Source: Erythrobacteraceae bacterium
GTDB lineage: Bacteria; Pseudomonadota; Alphaproteobacteria; Sphingomonadales; Sphingomonadaceae
NCBI GenBank assembly: GCA_024642525.1
Contig: JAHEAX010000007.1
Coordinates: 1 to 64,000, forward strand
Direction of reading: 5' to 3'
DNA: 64,000 nucleotides
How positions within the stretch are numbered: position 1 is the first letter of the stretch; each line of letters begins with the position of its first letter. The notes under the pieces are model-generated. The model searched no databases, was not told the origin of the DNA, and saw only the letters and a list, made by a program, of their open reading frames with translations. The translations under genes and the position numbers were made by a program. Below, in pieces: positions 50,302 to 58,579 of the stretch.

Positions 50302-51451
50302 CTTCCTCGTCCACTTCTGCACTGCTCAGGGTAAAGTTGAAAGTTGTCCCGCCCATGTCTGACGGTTCCGCGCCGATCTTGCCGCCATGGGCATTGATGA
50401 TTGTGTGACAGATCGACAGGCCAAGCCCCATTCCGCTGGCCTTTGTGCTGATGAAGGGGTGGAACAATCGCTCGGCAATGTGGGGTTCAAGGCCCGGCCC
50501 GCTGTCGCTGACAGAGACGCACACCTTGCTGCCGTCCACGGGCCGCGATGTGATGGTGATCCGCTTGGTCCGGGAATCGGTCATGGCTTCCAGCGCATTT
50601 CGGATGAGATTGACCAGCACTTGCTGGATTTGCACCGGCACCACCAGTACGCTGTCACACGAAGGATCGAGCCGGCTGGAAAAATCAACATCGCGCCCAT
50701 CGCCATTAACCAGCGCGAGGGCGGTCGCTTCCTTGACGAGGCGCGACATGCTGGCAATTTCACGCACCGTATCGCCGCGCATGATGAATTCGCGCAGGCG
50801 GTAGATTATCTTGCCTGCGCGGATTGCCTCTGCGGCGCATTCCGTCAACGCTTCGCGAACCATGGCGATGTTTTCGGCTGATGGCTGGTCCAGCAGGTCC
50901 TTGGCAGCTTCGACATAGTTGGCAACAGCAGTCAGCGGCTGGTTCAGTTCATGGGCGAGCGAATTTGCCAGCGTGCCCATGGATGTGATGCGCGAGACAT
51001 GGGCAAGTTCGGCCTGGAGAATATGCAGCTGCCGTTCGGTTTCGCGCTGCTCGCTCATATCCCTGATGAAGCCTGTGAACAGGTGGTCATCACCGATTAT
51101 CAGTTCACCCACCGAAAGGTTGATCGGGAAGGTTCCACCATCGCGTCTGCGCGCAGTGGTAACCCGGCCTATGCCGATAACCCGCCGTTCCCCTGTCTCC
51201 AGATAATGCCTGATATATCCGTCATGCGCCTCGCGGTCGGGCGAGGGCATCAGCATGCTGACGTTTTCGCCAACCACTTCGGCCTCGTTATAGCCGAACA
51301 TCTTTTCGGCGCCCTTGCTGAATGAGATGATGGCACCTTTGTTGTCGATCACAACCATCGCATCAGGCACGGTATCGATAAGAGCGTGCAGGTTGTTGAT
51401 GCGCTCGGGCACCAACGCGTTCTCCAGATTCTGATCGGTTCCACCAGCCAT
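50294..51451 (-). CDS. fixL: FixL-like soluble heme-PAS histidine kinase
   Basis: 385 residues, no membrane helices. The PAS domain (about 18-140) aligns with rhizobial FixL: the heme ligand His is conserved at residue 76 in PDREAHDGYI and the ligand-sensing Arg at 96 in VIGIGRV. The kinase His is 167 in ANSLAHELNQPL, with ATPase motifs NLIRNALEAM, VSDSGPGL and GMGLGLSICHTI. It should be an oxygen-responsive kinase acting on the FixJ encoded immediately downstream. The ATG at 51451 has AGG seven bases upstream; 51472 is an alternative. Confidence 0.92.
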   Translation of the reverse strand: MAGGTDQNLENALVPERINNLHALIDTVPDAMVVIDNKGAIISFSKGAEKMFGYNEAEVVGENVSMLMPSPDREAHDGYIRHYLETGERRVIGIGRVTTARRRDGGTFPINLSVGELIIGDDHLFTGFIRDMSEQRETERQLHILQAELAHVSRITSMGTLANSLAHELNQPLTAVANYVEAAKDLLDQPSAENIAMVREALTECAAEAIRAGKIIYRLREFIMRGDTVREIASMSRLVKEATALALVNGDGRDVDFSSRLDPSCDSVLVVPVQIQQVLVNLIRNALEAMTDSRTKRITITSRPVDGSKVCVSVSDSGPGLEPHIAERLFHPFISTKASGMGLGLSICHTIINAHGGKIGAEPSDMGGTTFNFTLSSAEVDEEDG

Positions 51452-51783
51452 CTTGTTACCTGATCCTATCATAGGTCATGGCAACTGAGCCATAGGCGAC
51501 CGTTTTCCTGCGCCGGGCAGCTAGGCACAGCATCAGCAGACAAGGCAGTAAACGGTCTATCAGGGTATTCCCCTAGCTGCTTGGCAGCGGGCGTGCAGAG
51601 TGTGGCCGGATGCGGCAGTTATCCGCCCTGAATCGAGAAAAAATTCCTTGCAATTCTTGTAGGTTGCGGCCGCTTACGGACGTTTCCGTATCGCTGGAAC
51701 TGACCGGCCTGACTACTTTGCGAATCATGGAAATTAGCCCCCGAACCGACCCGAACTGCGGGTTAAGCAATAAGGATTGAGCC
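51452..51783. other. Divergent regulatory region fixL / hsp20
   Basis: 332 bases without a gene. It holds the 15-base element at 51678-51692 facing hsp20, and AGGGTATTCCCCT at 51562-51574, a dyad AGGG-N5-CCCT about 110 bases from fixL that may be an operator for the kinase gene. Near the hsp20 start GGTTAAGCAATAAGGATTGAGCC provides the ribosome site. Confidence 0.55.
51678..51692 (+). promoter_or_regulatory. Shared 15-base element before hsp20 (GGACGTTTCCGTATC)
   Basis: Plus-strand copy, 91 bases before the hsp20 start codon, with CTACTT 20 bases downstream as -10 candidate. Confidence 0.55.
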
Positions 51784-52272
51784 ATGGTCAACCAGGTTAC
51801 CGCAACCCCCAAACCTGCAACCGATCGCGGAATTGCCGAAAGGTTCATGGAGCCATTTGCCCGGATGCGCAGCAACATGGATCATCTTATCGAGGATTTT
51901 CCAGCACGCTGGTCGGCATTCCAGTTTGCCGGTGTGCCCGCGGTTGAAATGACAGAAGCGGATGACAGCTATCTGATCAGCGTTGAAGTGCCCGGCATTC
52001 CGACCGAGGATATCGACCTCCAGATAGACCGCGATATGCTGGTGCTGAAGGGCGAAAAGAAGGAACAGCGCGAGGAAAAGGACGTCGATTACGTCATTTC
52101 CGAACGCAGTTACGGCTCTTTTGAACGGCGTATCGCCCTGCCTGCAGACGCGCAGGTGGATGCAGTGGAAGCCAGGTCGGACAATGGCGTGCTGCGCATT
52201 TCCATCCCGCGCAGCCCCGGTGCGACGTCCAAGCGGCGCAAGATCGAAATCAAATCCGCTTCCACGGAATGA
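51784..52272 (+). CDS. Hsp20/alpha-crystallin family small heat-shock protein
   Basis: 162 residues. A variable N-terminal arm is followed by the alpha-crystallin domain (about 50-150): VEMTEADDSYLISVEVPGI, LVLKGEKKEQREEKD, and the C-terminal signature FERRIALPADAQVDAVEARSDNGVLRISIP in parts. It binds unfolding proteins without ATP. Located in the FixLJ-linked cluster with the shared element upstream and strong terminator downstream, it is probably a one-gene transcript. Confidence 0.92.
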   Translation: MVNQVTATPKPATDRGIAERFMEPFARMRSNMDHLIEDFPARWSAFQFAGVPAVEMTEADDSYLISVEVPGIPTEDIDLQIDRDMLVLKGEKKEQREEKDVDYVISERSYGSFERRIALPADAQVDAVEARSDNGVLRISIPRSPGATSKRRKIEIKSASTE

Positions 52273-52275
52273 GAT

Positions 52276-52320
52276 AGGGCCACCTTCACCACCTCCCACC
52301 GATTGTCCGGAGGTGGCCCT
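52276..52320 (+). terminator. Long-loop inverted repeat after hsp20
   Basis: AGGGCCACCT and AGGTGGCCCT form a perfect 10-bp stem around a 25-base loop, without an adjacent T-run. Possibly an mRNA-stabilising hairpin preceding the main terminator. Confidence 0.5.
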
Positions 52321-52356
52321 TGCTAATCGGCGTTATCTGCGACCCGACGCCGAAAC

Positions 52357-52394
52357 TGCCCCCTGATCCGCCCGGATCGGGGGGCATCTTTTTT
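52357..52394 (+). terminator. Strong Rho-independent terminator after hsp20
   Basis: TGCCCCCTGATCCG pairs with CGGATCGGGGGGCA over 14 positions (one G-T pair) and is followed by TCTTTTTT. Confidence 0.9.
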
Positions 52395-52464
52395 GAGAAT
52401 CGTAAACCGCGAAAGACAAGCTGAACCGCATCGCCCATTCGACCTTTTTAGCCATCCACCTTAA

Positions 52465-52479
52465 GGACTTATCCGTAAT
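52465..52479 (+). promoter_or_regulatory. Shared 15-base element before the MBL gene (GGACTTATCCGTAAT)
   Basis: Plus-strand copy, 66 bases before the start codon at 52546. No good CTA -10 is visible in this copy; GTAAGC lies at the expected distance. Confidence 0.6.
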
Positions 52480-52545
52480 GTGCGGAGCAGGGCGATTTGT
52501 AAGCCTGCGCCAAACCAACTGCTGCGACCCGATCAGGAGCGATGA

Positions 52546-53475
52546 ATGAAAGACGATGCCCATCTCAAAACAGCGCAAGACCAGGTCGAAGCCGTGCTTC
52601 GCGGCGATGGCGCGGCACCGGTAGTAAAGGCGTTTTTTGACGAGCCGACCTTTACAGCAAGCTACGTCGTCCACGACCCAGAGACCAACCAGGCGGCAAT
52701 CGTGGATTCCGTGCTCGATTTCGACCAGCCATCGGGACGCACTTCGACGGCATCTGCCGATGCGATCATCGATTATGTTCGCCGCCATGATCTGACCGTC
52801 GACTGGATCCTGGAAACCCATGCCCATGCCGACCATCTTTCCGCAGCACCGCACCTGCAAGCGGAACTGGGCGGCAAGCTGGTCATCGGCCGCGAAATCC
52901 TGACGGTGCAGAATGTCTTCGGCAAGATTTTCAACGAAGGCACCGAATTTGCTCGCGATGGATCGCAATTCGACCGGCTGCTGGATGACGGGGATTGCCT
53001 GATGCTGGGCAAAATGCCGATCATCTCCCTTCACGTGCCGGGTCATACGCCTGCAGACATGGCCTATGTCATCGGCGATGCAGCCTTTGTCGGCGACACG
53101 ATGTTCATGCCTGATTATGGCACTGCGCGCGCCGATTTTCCCGGCGGGGACGCTGCCACATTATATCGCTCGATCCACCGGCTGAACAGCCTGCCGGGGC
53201 AGACGCGCGTATTCCTGTGCCATGATTACAAGGCTCCCGGTCGCGATCAATTCGCATGGGAAACCACCATTGCGGCTGAGAAGACCGCCAACGTCCATGT
53301 GCATGAAGGGGTAAGCGAGGTTGACTTTGTGGCCATGCGCAATGCCCGTGATGCGACGCTGGATATGCCGCGGCTGATCCTGCCATCGATCCAGGTAAAT
53401 ATCAGGGGCGGCCATTTTCCCGAACCTGAAGCCAACGGCACCCGTTATCTCAAGCTGCCGCTCAACATTCTGTAG
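52546..53475 (+). CDS. MBL-fold metallohydrolase (persulfide dioxygenase/Blh-like)
   Basis: 309 residues. The metal-binding motif is THAHADHLSA at residues 91-100, followed by HVPGHTPADMAYVI and VGDTMFMPDYGTARADFPGG, the pattern of the ETHE1/Blh group, then CHDYKAPGRDQFAWETT with a further ligand. Members oxidise glutathione persulfide or hydrolyse thioesters; Blh proteins act in H2S detoxification. The next gene encodes the DUF442 partner that is fused to the MBL domain in some Blh proteins. Shared regulatory element upstream. Confidence 0.87.
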   Translation: MKDDAHLKTAQDQVEAVLRGDGAAPVVKAFFDEPTFTASYVVHDPETNQAAIVDSVLDFDQPSGRTSTASADAIIDYVRRHDLTVDWILETHAHADHLSAAPHLQAELGGKLVIGREILTVQNVFGKIFNEGTEFARDGSQFDRLLDDGDCLMLGKMPIISLHVPGHTPADMAYVIGDAAFVGDTMFMPDYGTARADFPGGDAATLYRSIHRLNSLPGQTRVFLCHDYKAPGRDQFAWETTIAAEKTANVHVHEGVSEVDFVAMRNARDATLDMPRLILPSIQVNIRGGHFPEPEANGTRYLKLPLNIL

Positions 53476-53578
53476 CGGGCAGATGAGTGCATCGATACAT
53501 GATGCGCGGGCGAAGTCCGGGCTGGAGACGGGTTGTTACGCCAGCTTTGTCCGCATATTGAAGAGCGAGGATTTGATC

Positions 53579-53938
53579 ATGGAACTCAACCGACTTTCAT
53601 CCGATTTTGCAGCCACTGGCCAGCTGGAAGTGCAGGATCTGGAACAGGCCGCGGCCCTCGGCTTCAGGTCAATCGTTGACAACCGGCCCGATGGCGAGGC
53701 GCCCGATCAGCCTGCATCGTCCGAGATGGAGGCAGCCGCCCACAAGCTGGGCCTTGGCTTTGCCTATATCCCCATTGTGCCGGGACAGTTGAGCGATCAC
53801 GAAGCGCTCGAATTGCGGCAGGTTCTCGCCACCATGGAAGGTCCGGTGCTGGGCTATTGCCGCAGCGGCGCGCGCACGGCATCCTTGTGGCAGCGATATT
53901 GCGACCTGCCTGCCGAACCGCCGCTGATCGGTTCGTGA
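53579..53938 (+). CDS. DUF442/TIGR01244 family sulfur transferase or phosphatase-like protein
   Basis: 119 residues. The active-site loop is YCRSGARTA with Cys94 and Arg100, the CX5R signature shared by dual-specificity phosphatases and this sulfur-related family; the N-terminal LEQAAALGFRSIVDNRPDGE is also typical. With the MBL gene it reconstitutes the two domains of Blh-type sulfide-detoxification proteins. AGGA precedes the ATG at 53579; the track start adds 32 residues not in the family. Confidence 0.85.
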   Translation: MELNRLSSDFAATGQLEVQDLEQAAALGFRSIVDNRPDGEAPDQPASSEMEAAAHKLGLGFAYIPIVPGQLSDHEALELRQVLATMEGPVLGYCRSGARTASLWQRYCDLPAEPPLIGS

Positions 53939-53971
53939 CCAGCGCCAGTCAGCCGCGATGTTTCGCAGGGA

Positions 53972-54685
53972 GTGCAGGACTTGAGCCGATTACATGATCA
54001 TCCTGAATTGCACGTTTCCGGCAGGATCGGCTGGCTGCGCGCGGCAGTGCTGGGCGCAAATGACGGCATAGTTTCAACTGGCAGCCTGATTGTCGGGGTC
54101 GCGGCATCCCAGCCTGAAGGCAATGCCGTGATGATCGCCGGTGTCGCTGCCCTGTTTGCAGGCGCAATGTCGATGGCCGCGGGGGAATATGTCTCGGTCA
54201 GCTCGCAAGCTGATACCGAACGCGCAGAATTGACGCGCGAGGCGGCTGAACAGCTGTCTCAGCCCGAATTCGAACGTGAAGAACTGATCCAGATTTATGT
54301 GGGGAGGGGCGTCAACCGCGCTACGGCCGAAGCCGTAGCCGACCAGATGATGGCAAAGGATGCCATTGGCACCCACGCGCGTGACGAACTGGGGCTGACC
54401 CATACAGCAGCGGCGCGGCCGTTACAGGCGGCGCTGACATCGGCGCTGACGTTCACTGCGGGGGCTGCAGCGCCGCTGCTGGTGGCATGGTTTGCCCCGC
54501 CTGCATCTGTCGTTGTGGCCGTGGCGGTTGCATCAATCCTGTGTCTCGCCCTGCTCGGCGCATTGGGCGCACGGGCCGGCGGTGCGCCGCTGGCGCCGTC
54601 CATCGTGCGCGTCACATTCTGGGGCGTCCTTGCCATGCTGGTCACTTACGGCATCGGCAATCTGTTCGGGGCGACCGTGGCATAG
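53972..54685 (+). CDS. VIT1/CCC1 family iron/manganese transporter-like protein
   Basis: 237 residues with about five membrane helices. The signature GRIGWLRAAVLGANDGIVSTGSLIVGVAAS and AGAMSMAAGEYVSVSSQADTE (metal-binding loop) are present, followed by a helical stretch with EFEREELIQIYVGRGV and three more helices. Family members move Fe2+ or Mn2+. GTG at 53972 is the track start; TTG at 53981 is an alternative. The gene follows the DUF442 gene by 33 bases and is likely in the same operon. Confidence 0.87.
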   Translation: MQDLSRLHDHPELHVSGRIGWLRAAVLGANDGIVSTGSLIVGVAASQPEGNAVMIAGVAALFAGAMSMAAGEYVSVSSQADTERAELTREAAEQLSQPEFEREELIQIYVGRGVNRATAEAVADQMMAKDAIGTHARDELGLTHTAAARPLQAALTSALTFTAGAAAPLLVAWFAPPASVVVAVAVASILCLALLGALGARAGGAPLAPSIVRVTFWGVLAMLVTYGIGNLFGATVA

Positions 54686-54737
54686 GCAGCTTCGGGCGTG
54701 GGTGGCTTAACGAAAGCCCTGTGCGCGCTGGCCATCC

Positions 54738-54752
54738 GGATATGTCCCTATA
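54738..54752 (+). promoter_or_regulatory. Weak match to the shared element (GGATATGTCCCTATA)
   Basis: Lies 83 bases before the host-attachment-family gene. It matches the consensus at 8-9 of the constrained positions only. Listed as a possible ninth promoter element. Confidence 0.2.
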
Positions 54753-54835
54753 TTTTGTTCCGGCCTGACGCTGCAAGGATTGGCGCTGGCAGCCATTTTC
54801 GTGGCTTTGGTCAAGATTGAAGGAGCAAGAGAACC

Positions 54836-55273
54836 ATGCAGCTGAAACATGGAACAACCCTGCTGGTGGCAGATGGCTCGCAAATGCTGGTGCTGCGCAA
54901 CACGGGCGACACCGTCTCACCTGAACTTTCCGTGATCCAGCACCGGGCAGTCGATAGTCTGGCCAACCGCGAAATCCTGTCCGATGCGCCAGGTGTCTCG
55001 TTTTCAAGCATGGGCCACGGGCACGATACCCACGGGCAGAACGATGCCCACCAGCAAATGGAAGACAGGTTCATTGCAGAAGCCGTGGGCGCGCTGGCGC
55101 AAACTGCTGCAGGCACCGACGATGACCTGATCATCGTGGCGCCGCCCACTGCGCTGGGCGTGTTGCGCAGCCAGATCGGCCCAGCCTTGCAAAAGCGGGT
55201 GATTGCAGAAATCGCCAAGGACCTGACCAACCATCCGGTCGACGAGATCGCGCGGCTGCTGATGGATTATTGA
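54836..55273 (+). CDS. Host attachment family protein (PF10116-type)
   Basis: 145 residues. The pattern TTLLVADGSQMLVLRNTGD at the N-terminus, SDAPGVSFSSMGHGHDTHGQ and the C-terminal FIAEAVGALAQTAAGTDDDLIIVAPPTALGVLRSQIGPAL, shown here in part, match proteins first linked to Agrobacterium attachment and related to the eRF1-like superfamily. The molecular role is unknown. GAAGGAGCAAGAGAACC gives the ribosome site. Confidence 0.8.
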   Translation: MQLKHGTTLLVADGSQMLVLRNTGDTVSPELSVIQHRAVDSLANREILSDAPGVSFSSMGHGHDTHGQNDAHQQMEDRFIAEAVGALAQTAAGTDDDLIIVAPPTALGVLRSQIGPALQKRVIAEIAKDLTNHPVDEIARLLMDY

Positions 55274-55314
55274 CGGCGGCGGGCTGGCTTGCGCCGCGTC
55301 CTGCCCATCGAGAA

Positions 55315-56082
55315 TTATCTGGCGGTCCAGCCACCATCTACTGCAACGGCCTGTCCGGTAGTGAAGCTTGCCCCCTTGCTGCACAGCCACAGGACCGCTT
55401 CGGCGATTTCCTCGGGCCGGCCAATTCTGCCCATGGGTTCGGTGGCGATCATCTGTTCCCGCCCATTTTCGGCAGTGGACATGAACCGCTGCAGCATGGG
55501 GGTTTCGATTGCGCCCGGGCAGATGGCATTGACCCGGATTTTGCGTGTCGCATATTCCAGCGCGGCAGCTTTGGTCAGTCCGACTACGCCATGCTTGGCC
55601 GCGACATAGGCAGGGATACCGGCAATTCCGACCATGCCTGCGACAGAGGCGCAATTGACAATGACACCGCCTGTTTCTTCATTCAGCATGTAATAAAGTT
55701 CTTCGCGCATACATAGCCAGACTCCGCGCAGGTTGATGTTGATCACACGGTCCCAATTGGCCGATGTGCATTCTCCGGTAATCGCGGTTTCGCCTTCGAT
55801 GCCGGCATTGTTGAATGCAGCGTCGATGTGGCCGAAGCGGGTGATCGCGCGCCTGATCGTGTCGGTGACGGCCCCTTCATCAGAAACATCGCAAGCGAAA
55901 AACGCACAATCGGTGCCGGTCGCCTGCAATTCTTCCACCAATGCATTTCCGCCTGGCTCATCGCGGTCGACAAGCGCCAGGCTGTATCCGTTCTGCGCAA
56001 ACAACCTCGCGGTCGCCCGCCCAATGCCTGAACTGGCGCCCGTTACCAGCGCCACGTGCTTCCTGCCATTCTCTGTCATCAT
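55315..56082 (-). CDS. Classical short-chain dehydrogenase/reductase
   Basis: 255 residues. NAD(P) binding motif TGASSGIGRATA, NNAGIEG, catalytic Ser in VNCASVAGM and YVAAKHG with Tyr-x3-Lys. Asp in LVDRDE after strand 2 suggests NAD preference. Substrate unknown. It is separated by 96 bases from the ACP-E2-E1-acs operon upstream and has its own copy of the shared element. Confidence 0.88.
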   Translation of the reverse strand: MMTENGRKHVALVTGASSGIGRATARLFAQNGYSLALVDRDEPGGNALVEELQATGTDCAFFACDVSDEGAVTDTIRRAITRFGHIDAAFNNAGIEGETAITGECTSANWDRVININLRGVWLCMREELYYMLNEETGGVIVNCASVAGMVGIAGIPAYVAAKHGVVGLTKAAALEYATRKIRVNAICPGAIETPMLQRFMSTAENGREQMIATEPMGRIGRPEEIAEAVLWLCSKGASFTTGQAVAVDGGWTAR

Positions 56083-56156
56083 TTCGGCCTCAACTCGTCT
56101 GGCCGCTTCAGGGGAGCGGCTGTGGCCGATATTAGAGGCGGCATCGCAGGCGTATC

Positions 56157-56171
56157 ATTACGCAATTGTCC
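56157..56171 (-). promoter_or_regulatory. Shared 15-base element before the SDR gene (GGACAATTGCGTAAT)
   Basis: Minus-strand copy, 74 bases before the SDR start codon, with CTAATA about 21 bases downstream as -10 candidate. Confidence 0.6.
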
Positions 56172-56178
56172 CGAAGGG

Positions 56179-56430
56179 TCAGCGCGGGGCTATGCGCCCG
56201 GCCAGGTAATCAACACCGCCGCCAAGTGTGATGAGCCGGGGTGCATCCGCATCGGGAATGTCGAACCCCAGCCGCTGGCTCAACGCAACGACCAGATTGA
56301 ATATGTCCATTGAATCAAGGTCCAGCGCCTCGCGCAGGTCTTCACTGTCATCCACTGCGACGCCGTCGGTTTCGGGCGCAATGGCGCTGATTTCCTCAAG
56401 GATCATCTGACGCAGATCTTCCCTGTTCAT
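56179..56430 (-). CDS. Acyl carrier protein
   Basis: 83 residues. Phosphopantetheine attachment is expected at Ser40 in ALDLDSMDIFNLVVAL (the usual DSL is DSM here). The remaining helices are typical of ACP. The start overlaps the E2 stop by 4 bases (ATGA), so it is the last gene of the acs-E1-E2 operon. This is an unusual place for an ACP; no fatty-acid synthase gene is nearby. Confidence 0.87.
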   Translation of the reverse strand: MNREDLRQMILEEISAIAPETDGVAVDDSEDLREALDLDSMDIFNLVVALSQRLGFDIPDADAPRLITLGGGVDYLAGRIAPR

Positions 56431-57602
56431 AAATCCTCCGGTGTATCCAGCAAACCACCAATCCGGCGCAACAACAATGCCCCGCGGTGTCCGTCGCTGG
56501 CGCGGTGGTCAGCCGCCAGTGTGGCCGTCAGCACGGGCCTGACTGCCACTGCATCTTCAATCGCCCAGGCACGCGGGGCGACCGATCCGAAGCCGATAAT
56601 TGCAACCTGCGGAGGGTAGATGATGGGCAGCAACATATCGACGCCGCGGTCACCCAGGCTGGAAACCGTGATTGTCGGGTCGCTGATTTCGGACGACCGG
56701 AACCCGCCCTTGCGCACCCGTCCAATCAGATCGCGCAGTCGTTCCATCAATTCCGCCAGGGTCAACGTGTCAGTGTTGTGGATTGCAGGGGCTGCAAGCC
56801 CTCCGCCGCGCATCGCAATGGCGGTGCCGATGTGGATAGCAGAAGCGGGGACAAACCCGTCAGGGCCGTAAAAGCCGTTGAATTCGGGAAAATCCTTCAA
56901 CGCAAGGGCCACAGCTTTCAGCGTGAGCGCTCCCAGCAGCAGGCGTTCCTGCGGTGGGTGTGCCGCATTATAGGCATCGAGCCATTGGACAGCTTGCGAA
57001 ACATCGAAACTATGACCGAGATAATAATGCGGTATGTCCCTTTTTGCCCGCGACATGGCAGCCGCGATGGCGCGGCGCATCGGTTCAAGATCTGGCACAG
57101 TCGCGGCGCGCGGTGCTGCTTCCTCGATATCGCGGCGCACGATGGAACCGTCTGGACCGGTTCCTTTGACCAATGCCAGATCTATCCCTCTTTCACTCGC
57201 AAGCAGCCGCGCAGCAGGGGTGGCGCGTGATCCCTCGGCCAACGTCGTCACAGTGGGAGGCTGAATTGCTGCTTCTGCACCCTGTACAGAGGAGACAGTA
57301 GGCATAGGGACAGCAGGTGTGGGGGCAGGAGCGGAAGCGTGTCGCCGTTCCGTGGATGCGGTATCCTTTGGCCCTGTAATTCTGGCGAGGGGAGTTCCGA
57401 CCGGCACTTTCTCGCCCGGTTGCACCAGCAATTCTGCCAGTGTGCCATCTTCGAAGACTTCTACCTCGATCGCGCCCTTGTCTGTTTCCACCACCGCAAT
57501 GATGTCGCCGCGGCTTACCTTCTCACCCTGCTGCTTCATCCACTCGACAAGGATGCCGGCTTCCATGTCGGAACCAAGCGAGGGCATGGCGAAAATCCCC
57601 AT
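56427..57602 (-). CDS. 2-oxoacid dehydrogenase E2 (dihydrolipoyl acyltransferase)
   Basis: 391 residues. One lipoyl domain (1-80) with lipoyl-Lys42 in VETDKGAIEV, an Ala/Pro linker, an E3-binding domain (TPAARLLASERGIDLALVKGTGPDGSIVRRDI) and the catalytic domain ending with the active-site DHRASDGHRGALL. The start at 57602 follows the E1-beta stop directly. The track ORF start at 57710 would be inside E1-beta. No E3 gene lies in the operon, so it must use a shared lipoamide dehydrogenase. Confidence 0.9.
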   Translation of the reverse strand: MGIFAMPSLGSDMEAGILVEWMKQQGEKVSRGDIIAVVETDKGAIEVEVFEDGTLAELLVQPGEKVPVGTPLARITGPKDTASTERRHASAPAPTPAVPMPTVSSVQGAEAAIQPPTVTTLAEGSRATPAARLLASERGIDLALVKGTGPDGSIVRRDIEEAAPRAATVPDLEPMRRAIAAAMSRAKRDIPHYYLGHSFDVSQAVQWLDAYNAAHPPQERLLLGALTLKAVALALKDFPEFNGFYGPDGFVPASAIHIGTAIAMRGGGLAAPAIHNTDTLTLAELMERLRDLIGRVRKGGFRSSEISDPTITVSSLGDRGVDMLLPIIYPPQVAIIGFGSVAPRAWAIEDAVAVRPVLTATLAADHRASDGHRGALLLRRIGGLLDTPEDL

Positions 57603-57604
57603 TG

Positions 57605-58579
57605 TCAGCGGCCCAGAACTGCGCGGCAGGCTTCGACGATGCCCGTGATGCTCGGCAAAGCCGCTTCTTCCAGGTGATGCGCATAGGGTATTGGAACTTC
57701 CTTGCTGCACACACGGGCCAGTGGTGCATCGAGATACCAGAACCCTTTTTCGATGATGCGGGCCATGATTTCAGCCGAAATACTGCCTGACTGCCAACCT
57801 TCATCGACTATGACGCAGCGCCGCGTTCTGGCGACGGTGGCCAGGATTGCGTCTTCATCAAGGGGCCGCAAGACGCGCAAATCCAGCACTTCCGCGCTGA
57901 TGCCCTCTGCCGCCAACTGGTCGGCTGCGGCCAGTGTCTTGCCCAATGATCCGCCATAGGTGATCAGGCTGATGTCAGTCCCTTCCCGGCGCACGGCGGC
58001 ATGGTCAATATCGACGCTGGCCGGCCAATCCACATCGGCGGTATCATTATAGAGCAGGGCGTTTTCGAAGATCAGCACCGGATCAGGATCGTCCAATGCC
58101 GGTGCCAGCATACCGCCTGCATCTGCCACTGTTCCGGGCGCGAGCACGCGTATACCCGGTATATGGGCGTACCATCCTTCCAGACTGTGGGAATGTTGTG
58201 CGCCCAGCTGGCGGCCGCCACCTGTGGCCATGCGAATGACGACAGGCACATTGAACTGCCCGCCCGACATATGCCGGATGGTGGCGGCATTGTTCATGAT
58301 CTGGTCAAGAGCGAGCAGCGAGAAATTGCAGGTCATTATCTCCACGATGGGCCGCAGGCCGCCCATCGCCGCACCTATTCCGGCCCCGGTAAAACCGCTT
58401 TCCGAAAGCGGTGTGTCGCGGATGCGCTCAGGTCCGAATTCTTCCAGCAACCCCTTCGACACAGCATAACATCCGCCATAGTGGCCGACATCCTCTCCCA
58501 TCAGGAATACGCGCGGATCTGATTGCATCGCCTCGCGGATCGCGCCGCGCACGGCATCGCGGTAACTCATTACCGTCAT
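57605..58579 (-). CDS. Pyruvate/2-oxoacid dehydrogenase E1 beta
   Basis: 324 residues. Family features are [47 protein letters not shown] and the transketolase C-terminal domain with [16 protein letters not shown] and [10 protein letters not shown]. The ATG overlaps the E1-alpha stop (ATGA). Pyruvate or acetoin is the likely substrate of the E1 heterotetramer. Confidence 0.92.
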   Translation of the reverse strand: MTVMSYRDAVRGAIREAMQSDPRVFLMGEDVGHYGGCYAVSKGLLEEFGPERIRDTPLSESGFTGAGIGAAMGGLRPIVEIMTCNFSLLALDQIMNNAATIRHMSGGQFNVPVVIRMATGGGRQLGAQHSHSLEGWYAHIPGIRVLAPGTVADAGGMLAPALDDPDPVLIFENALLYNDTADVDWPASVDIDHAAVRREGTDISLITYGGSLGKTLAAADQLAAEGISAEVLDLRVLRPLDEDAILATVARTRRCVIVDEGWQSGSISAEIMARIIEKGFWYLDAPLARVCSKEVPIPYAHHLEEAALPSITGIVEACRAVLGR

